Part shown: piece by piece, positions 5,932 through 10,075 of the stretch
Numbering within the stretch: position 1 is the stretch's first letter
Layout of the letters: each line of letters starts with the position of its first letter
Assembly: GCA_029938595.1 (NCBI GenBank)
Contig: JAOZUP010000117.1
Location: 1 to 10,075, forward strand
Direction of reading: 5' to 3'
Source of the DNA: Thermoanaerobaculales bacterium
Lineage (GTDB): Bacteria > Acidobacteriota > Thermoanaerobaculia > Thermoanaerobaculales > Sulfomarinibacteraceae
Length of the DNA: 10,075 bases
The notes under the pieces: generated by a model
Databases searched by the model: none
The model's input: the letters and a program-made list of their open reading frames with translations, nothing else
Told to the model about the DNA's origin: nothing
Position numbers and translations under genes: made by a program

Positions 5932-7035
5932 TTCCTCGATGGCCGCCGTGTGCTCGCCGAGCTTTGGTGCGGGCTGGTCGGGCGTCCGGCCGAGAGCGGG
6001 CAGGAGGGGACCAACGCCGGGGAGCGATCTGCCGTCCGGCATCGGCGTTTCTTCGATCAGGCCCGCAGCCGCGAACGCCGGGTCTGAGGGCGCCTCATCG
6101 AAGCCGTGCACCGGTCCCACCGGGAGGCCACGCTCCTCGGAAAGGCGCAACCAGTGCTCGCGCGGGTGTTCGGCGAGTGTTCGCTCGACAGCGGCCGCCG
6201 CCCGCTCCCCGTCGGGCCCGAACGCGAATGCCGCCGCCGCCAGCTCCTCGGCGCCGATCAGACCGACGAATGCGGTCCAGAACTTGGGCTCGAGGGCTGC
6301 CAGAGACAGGCTCTTGCCGTCACCGCAGCGGTAGATCCGATAGCAGGGGCAGGCACCGCCGAGGAGGGTGTCGAGGACCCCTCCCCCACCAGCCGCCAGC
6401 TCGGCCCAACCCCAGGTCAGAAAGGGCAGAGGCCCGGCCGCGAGAGGTTGGTCGAGCCGAATCCCGCGACCCGTCCGCTCGCGGCTGAGGAGGGCGGCGA
6501 GGATCGCCGACGAGGCGAGGATGCCCGAGGTGATGTCGGCGAGCTGAAGCCGCGGCACCCTGCCGCCGACGAGATCAAGCACGCCGGCCATGGCACTGAG
6601 ATTGAGATCGTGCGCGACGCGGTCGCGGGCCTCGGGCGCGGCGCCGAATGACGACAGCGAGCACCACACGAGGCGCGGGTTGTCCGCCGACAGCTCCTCG
6701 AACCTCAGCCCCCAATCCTCGAGGGTGCCGGGTCGAAAGCTCTCGACCAGGACGTCGGCCGAAATCGCGAGCCGGCGCAGGAACTGGACGCCCTCGTCGT
6801 CACGCAGATCGAGGGTGATCGACTCGGCGCCACGGTAAAACGCGGCGAACCCGACCCCGATCCCGTCCACCTGCGGAGGCACCATCCGCATCGGATCGCC
6901 GGCGCCCGGCTCCTCGACCTTGATCAGCCGAGCACCGAGATCAATGAGCTGGCGCGCCAAGACCGCACCCGGCAGCATGCGGCTCAAATCCAGCACCAGG
7001 ACACCCCCGAGCGGGAGCGGCGCTTCGCCTCTCAT
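5902..7035 (-). CDS. CaiB/BaiF class III CoA-transferase family protein, probably alpha-methylacyl-CoA racemase
   Basis: Cytoplasmic enzyme of 377 residues from the family that includes formyl-CoA transferase and alpha-methylacyl-CoA racemase. N-terminal signature: LGGVLVLDLSRMLPGAVLA (9-27), then LGARLIKVEEPGAGDPMR (33-50) and ITLDLRDDEG. The three residues used by the racemases are present: H142 in AHDLNLSAM, D167 in LQLADITSG and E249 in LAALEPKFW. This favours racemisation of 2-methylacyl-CoAs, which would let branched fatty acids enter the (S)-specific beta-oxidation next door; a true CoA-transferase remains possible. The start is supported by GAGG about 8 nt before the ATG. The gene lies 169 bp downstream of fadJ, separated by heptad arrays C and D. 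Its tail (EEFGIRNSEF) is supplied by the GAATTCG array, so the original C-terminus was probably altered by the repeat. Confidence 0.88.
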   Translation of the reverse strand: MRGEAPLPLGGVLVLDLSRMLPGAVLARQLIDLGARLIKVEEPGAGDPMRMVPPQVDGIGVGFAAFYRGAESITLDLRDDEGVQFLRRLAISADVLVESFRPGTLEDWGLRFEELSADNPRLVWCSLSSFGAAPEARDRVAHDLNLSAMAGVLDLVGGRVPRLQLADITSGILASSAILAALLSRERTGRGIRLDQPLAAGPLPFLTWGWAELAAGGGGVLDTLLGGACPCYRIYRCGDGKSLSLAALEPKFWTAFVGLIGAEELAAAAFAFGPDGERAAAAVERTLAEHPREHWLRLSEERGLPVGPVHGFDEAPSDPAFAAAGLIEETPMPDGRSLPGVGPLLPALGRTPDQPAPKLGEHTAAIEEEFGIRNSEF

Positions 7036-7053
7036 GAAACGACCTCGCTAGTC

Positions 7054-7081
7054 TTGAGTTTTGAGTTTTTAGTTTTGAGTT
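7054..7081 (+). repeat. Heptad array C
   Basis: TTGAGTT-TTGAGTT-TTTAGTT-TTGAGTT, four 7-bp units. Positions 7065-7081 (17 bp) recur exactly, inverted, at 7174-7190 in array D. It lies 18 bp upstream of the CoA-transferase start. Confidence 0.85.
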
Positions 7082-7122
7082 GCCACTCTCTCTCCCCGAG
7101 TAATCCCGGGCGGACGGGCGGC

Positions 7123-7155
7123 AAATTCGAAATCCGAAATCCGAAATCCGAAATG
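7123..7155 (-). repeat. Heptad array of ATTTCGG
   Basis: Minus-strand units ATTTCGG, ATTTCGG, ATTTCGG and ATTTCGA, with a partial unit; on the plus strand three perfect GAAATCC copies start at 7129. It sits inside the core enclosed by inverted arrays C and D and differs from the GAATTCG array at 5898 by two bases per unit. The rest of this core (7082-7173) holds only a 6-bp ATCCCG/CGGGAT inverted pair (7103-7108, 7168-7173). Confidence 0.85.
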
Positions 7156-7173
7156 AACGGATGGCCGCGGGAT

Positions 7174-7205
7174 AACTCAAAACTAAAAACTAAGAACTCA
7201 AAACT
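7174..7205 (-). repeat. Heptad array D, inverted partner of array C, reaching the fadJ stop
   Basis: Plus-strand units AACTCAA, AACTAAA, AACTAAG, AACTCAA, AACT. It differs from C mainly by one extra unit (TTCTTAG type). Its outer edge supplies the first base of the fadJ stop (TGA followed by GTTTTGAG on the minus strand). It shares 20 identical bases with array B. Confidence 0.85.
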
Positions 7206-9325
7206 CATGACTCGTAGAATCTTCCACCGCTCTTCACCATCTCCGTGAGCATGGCTGCCGGATCGAACCGTGGGCCGTGCTCGTGGGCCAGGGTCTCGAG
7301 GCGGTCGACGATTTTCGACGCTCCTTCGGCGTCGACGTACCGGAAGGGGCCGCCGCGGAAGGGCGGGAAGCCGATCCCGAGGATGGCGCCGAGATCGCCG
7401 TCCCGCGGCGAGGAGATCACGCCCTCCTGCAGGCAGTGGACGGCCTCGTTGACCATCATCAGCGCCAGCCGGGCCTGAATTTCGGACGCCTCCACGGTCC
7501 GCCGCTCGGCACCGCCCAACAGGCTGTAGACCTCTCGGTTTACCGGCTTCGGCCCCTTCTTCTTCTTTGCCGGGTAGAGGTAGAATCCGCGTCCGTTTTT
7601 TCGCCCATGGAGGCCGGCCTCATACAGCCGCGCCATCGCGTCCGAGCTCTCGAGACCGCGATCGGAGAAGGCACGGCCAAGTTCGTCCGCGACGTGGGCG
7701 CCGACGTCGATGCCGACCTCGTCGACCAGCGCCAGCGGCCCCACCGGGCAGCCGAAGTCCTTTATCGCCCGATCCACGTCCTCGACGCGGGCGCCTTCCT
7801 CGACCAGCAGCACTGCCTCGTTGAGGAAGGGCGCGAGGATGCGGGTGGTGTAAAAGCCCGGGCCGTCTTTGACCACGATGCAGGTCTTGCCCTGTTTGGT
7901 GCCGAAGGCGTGAGCGACGGCCGTGGCCCACGGGGCCGTGGCGTCGGCAACCACGATCTCGAGCAGCGGCATCTTGGGCACCGGTGAGAAGTAGTGCATG
8001 CCGAGCACCCGCTCGGGATGGCTGGCCCCGGCTGCGATCTCGGCGATCGGCAGGGCCGAGGTGTTGGAGGCGAAGACCGCATCCGCCGCCACCCGCTCCT
8101 CGACCTCCGCCAACACCCGCCGTTTGAGCTCCACGTCCTCGAAGACCGCCTCGATCACCAGGTCGGCGCCTTCGATGTCGCCGACCTCGGTGGTCAGCAG
8201 GAGCCGCGATCGGCGCCGGTCCGATTCGACCGATGGGATGGCGCCCGACTGTACCTGGCGTTTGAGACCGTCATCCACCACCTTCGCCGCCTTGCCCAGA
8301 ACCTCGTCCGAAAGATCACGCACCACCACCGGGCACAGACCGAGCGACACCGAAGCCACGCCCGCGCCCATGAAGCCACCGCCGAGGACTGCGAGCCGGG
8401 AAACCTCGCGCGCCTCTCCGCCGCCGGAGGGTTTCTTGGCCTCGTTCATGGAGTGGAAGAGGCGCACCAGGTTGCGGCTCTCTGAGCTCACCGCGAGCTT
8501 GCCGAAATACTCGCTCTCGCGTGCCAGGCCGGCCACTCTCCCCTCCTTAAGCCCGGTCTCGACGCAATCGAGGATCGCAGGCGGCGCCGGATACAGACCC
8601 CGGGTTCGCCTCAAAACCTGCTGCCTCGCCTTGCGAAGCACGACGGCCCTGCCCGGCGCAGTCGAGGCGAAGCGGTCCATCAGGCTCTTCTTCCGGGGAC
8701 GTCTCTTCAGCTTCCCGTCGGCCATCGCGAGGGCCGCCCGTACGCCGGTCTCGGCAATACCGCCGGGTGTCGTGATCGCGTCCACCAGCCCCATCTTCTT
8801 CGCTCGTCGGGCCCGCACCCGCTTGCCGGTCAGCAGCATGGGCAGGGCCGCGACGAGACCCACCCGCTCCATCAGCCGCTGAGTACCGCCGCCCGCCGGC
8901 AGCAGCCCGAGCATCACCTCGGACTGCGCCAGCACCGTCTTGGGATCGTCGGTGGCGAGGATGTAGTGGCAGGCCAGGGCCACCTCGAGCCCGCCGCCGA
9001 GAGCCGCCCCATGGACCGCCGCCACCACCGGTTTTGACGACGTGAAGATGCGCTCCAGCAGCGCGTTGCCGTCCCGCGACATGGCACTGATCTCAGCCTC
9101 TCCGAGATCCTCGATGAGGTCCAGATCGGCGCCGGCGATAAAGGTGTCGGGTTTGGCAGACACTACTACCAGCGCACGCACGCTCGCGTCGTCAAGCAGC
9201 GGCGCGACCCTCTGGTTGAATTCTTCCACCACCGCAGGGGATAGCGTGTTGACCGCTTTGTCGGGGTGATCTAGCCAGACGATGGCTACACCGTCGTCGC
9301 GATGCTCTAACGTGATCATCGGCAT
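7205..9325 (-). CDS. fadJ: Fatty-acid oxidation alpha subunit: enoyl-CoA hydratase / 3-hydroxyacyl-CoA dehydrogenase
   Basis: Bifunctional cytoplasmic enzyme that hydrates trans-2-enoyl-CoA and then oxidises the (S)-3-hydroxyacyl-CoA with NAD+. Its 706 residues fit FadJ/FadB (about 715). The crotonase domain (1 to about 190) has oxyanion-hole segment IAGADLD (63-69), GAALGGGLEVALACHY with E114, and LAQSEVMLGLLPAGGGTQRL with E136, the two catalytic glutamates. After a basic linker (about 200-300), the NAD domain has LGGGFMGAG (314-322), DLVIEAVFED and SNTSALPI. The dehydrogenase residues are H444 in GMHYFSP and E456, 12 residues apart as in E. coli FadB. DGPGFYTTRIL and a second C-terminal helical domain with GFPPFRGGPFRYVD follow. 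All active-site residues are intact. GGGAG-type pairing (GGGAG before the ATG) supports the chosen start. It lies 136 bp downstream of the thiolase, its natural partner in the trifunctional complex. FadB versus FadJ is not decided by sequence alone; the separate FadI-type thiolase favours FadJ. Confidence 0.93.
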   Translation of the reverse strand: MPMITLEHRDDGVAIVWLDHPDKAVNTLSPAVVEEFNQRVAPLLDDASVRALVVVSAKPDTFIAGADLDLIEDLGEAEISAMSRDGNALLERIFTSSKPVVAAVHGAALGGGLEVALACHYILATDDPKTVLAQSEVMLGLLPAGGGTQRLMERVGLVAALPMLLTGKRVRARRAKKMGLVDAITTPGGIAETGVRAALAMADGKLKRRPRKKSLMDRFASTAPGRAVVLRKARQQVLRRTRGLYPAPPAILDCVETGLKEGRVAGLARESEYFGKLAVSSESRNLVRLFHSMNEAKKPSGGGEAREVSRLAVLGGGFMGAGVASVSLGLCPVVVRDLSDEVLGKAAKVVDDGLKRQVQSGAIPSVESDRRRSRLLLTTEVGDIEGADLVIEAVFEDVELKRRVLAEVEERVAADAVFASNTSALPIAEIAAGASHPERVLGMHYFSPVPKMPLLEIVVADATAPWATAVAHAFGTKQGKTCIVVKDGPGFYTTRILAPFLNEAVLLVEEGARVEDVDRAIKDFGCPVGPLALVDEVGIDVGAHVADELGRAFSDRGLESSDAMARLYEAGLHGRKNGRGFYLYPAKKKKGPKPVNREVYSLLGGAERRTVEASEIQARLALMMVNEAVHCLQEGVISSPRDGDLGAILGIGFPPFRGGPFRYVDAEGASKIVDRLETLAHEHGPRFDPAAMLTEMVKSGGRFYES

Positions 9326-9356
9326 GAGCCTACTCCCGACGAACGAGCCCGAATTC

Positions 9357-9441
9357 TTCTTTTTTTGGCCGTGGATTTCCCATCATCGGGGCATTGATTG
9401 GAGGCACCTCGCTGCAGGCAAATCCCCAGCCAAAAAAAGAA
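9357..9441. repeat. 85-bp imperfect inverted repeat between fadI and fadJ
   Basis: Left arm TTCTTTTTTTGGC (9357-9369) is matched exactly by the inverted right arm (9429-9441), and the pairing continues with three mismatches through GGATTT-CC (to 9381 and from 9417). About 35 bp lie between the arms. The T-run is on the outer 5' side of the stem and the A-run on the outer 3' side, in both transcription directions, so this is not a normal intrinsic terminator. It could be a small mobile repeat or an mRNA stabilising/processing hairpin. Confidence 0.6.
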
Positions 9442-9461
9442 AATGGGGAAAGTATTATCCA

Positions 9462-10075
9462 TCATTTGATCCTCTCGAGCACCAGCCCTATACCGATCGC
9501 ACCGGCCGCGCAGGCGGCGACGAGGCCATAGCGGGCATTCTCAGCCTCCATACGGTGGCAACAATTGATGATGAGGCGGGCGCCAGTGGCACCGAAAGGG
9601 TGGCCAAGAGATAGCGACCCTCCCCAGGCGTTGAGGCGGTCTGGGTCAACCCTCCCCACCGGATGCTCCCGGCCCAACCGGTCGCGACAGAACTCCTCGT
9701 CGCCGAGGAGCTTCAGAACCGCCAGCACCTGGGCCGCGAAGGCCTCGTGGAGCTCGACGACCTCGACCTCATCGAGTTCGAGTCCGGCTGCGTCGAGGGC
9801 CCTCGGCACGGTCAGAGCCGGTCCCAGGAGGAGTTCCTCGAGGGGGTCGAGGGCCGCCACTGCCGATCCCTTGAGTACTGCCAGTGGCCGTAGTCCGAGG
9901 CGTTCGGCCGCCTCCTCCGAGGCCAGCAGCACCGCCGCCCCGCCGTCGGTAAGGTAGGAAGCGTTGCCCGCGGTGATAGTGCCGAAGCGGCGGTCAAAGG
10001 CGGGTCGGAGCTTGCCGAGCTTCTCCATCGTCGTATCGCCGCGGACCCCGTTGTCCGTGCTCACGCCCTCGAACC
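9462..10075 (-). CDS. fadI: Acetyl-CoA acyltransferase (thiolase), FadI type; 5' part outside the window
   Basis: The last 203 residues of a thiolase, which cleaves 3-ketoacyl-CoA with CoA to give acetyl-CoA and a shortened acyl-CoA. The frame is open to the window edge; the GTG at 10064 is internal. The C-terminal domain shows the family motifs in order: FGTITAGNASYLTDGGAAVL, VELHEAFAAQVLA, NAWGGSLSLGHPFGATGARL (active-site His in GHP) and YGLVAACAAGAIG (active-site Cys in CAAG). The nucleophilic Cys of the N-terminal half is not in the window. The motif wording NxWGGSLSLGHPFGATG resembles E. coli FadI and the mitochondrial trifunctional beta subunit more than short-chain AtoB. It lies upstream of fadJ in the same direction, the usual fadI-fadJ order. 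Confidence 0.93.
   Translation of the reverse strand, partial: FEGVSTDNGVRGDTTMEKLGKLRPAFDRRFGTITAGNASYLTDGGAAVLLASEEAAERLGLRPLAVLKGSAVAALDPLEELLLGPALTVPRALDAAGLELDEVEVVELHEAFAAQVLAVLKLLGDEEFCRDRLGREHPVGRVDPDRLNAWGGSLSLGHPFGATGARLIINCCHRMEAENARYGLVAACAAGAIGIGLVLERIK

Noticed and set aside
5676..7213. Repeat arrays as a CRISPR array
   Set aside because: Units are 7 bp and directly adjacent, with no unique spacers and no cas genes.
9357..9441. Intrinsic terminator after fadI
   Set aside because: No U-tract follows the stem in either direction; the T-run is on the 5' side of the stem.
10062..10064. GTG as the start of the thiolase gene
   Set aside because: The frame stays open to the window edge with family-like residues (FEGVSTDNGVR), and a thiolase starting here would lack its N-terminal half and nucleophilic cysteine.

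Overview
The window carries eight protein-coding genes, all on the minus strand. Two are cut by the window edges: a response regulator at the left end and a thiolase at the right end. The DNA is GC-rich, and long shadow ORFs fill the other frames. Apolipoprotein N-acyltransferase (Lnt) points to a diderm (Gram-negative) bacterium. The phylum cannot be fixed from the sequence; Acidobacteriota or another GC-rich environmental lineage is a guess, not a result.

Read in the direction of transcription (right to left), the first block is a fatty-acid beta-oxidation group: a FadI-type thiolase (3' part only), a FadJ-type hydratase/3-hydroxyacyl-CoA dehydrogenase fusion, and a class III CoA-transferase family protein with the residues of an alpha-methylacyl-CoA racemase. 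Together these would run the last three steps of the beta-oxidation cycle and could also bring methyl-branched acyl-CoAs into it.

The second block is lnt (lipoprotein maturation), prfB (peptide release factor 2, with a programmed +1 frameshift), rocD (ornithine aminotransferase), and a membrane sensor kinase with its response regulator. The prfB gene is longer than its visible open frame: the true start is at 4051, and the ribosome must shift at CUU-UGA-C (3985-3979).

The spaces between genes are unusual. Almost every one holds short AT-rich tandem repeats with a 7- or 8-bp period, of three types: AACGTTCT; a TTTTGAG/TTTTTAG/TTCTTAG type; and a GAATTCG/ATTTCGG type. Two copies of the TTTTGAG type face each other around a structured 150-bp core (5676-5880), and two more around a second core (7054-7205). 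Four genes (rocD, lnt, the CoA-transferase and fadJ) take their stop codon, and in three cases their last residues, from such an array. Two genes without a Shine-Dalgarno site (the kinase and lnt) have TATACT exactly 7 nt before the ATG, with an array ending 8-9 bp further upstream, which suggests leaderless transcripts.

No tRNA, rRNA, CRISPR array, transposase or convincing intrinsic terminator was seen. No gene-free stretch exceeds 300 bp; the longest is 5655-5901.
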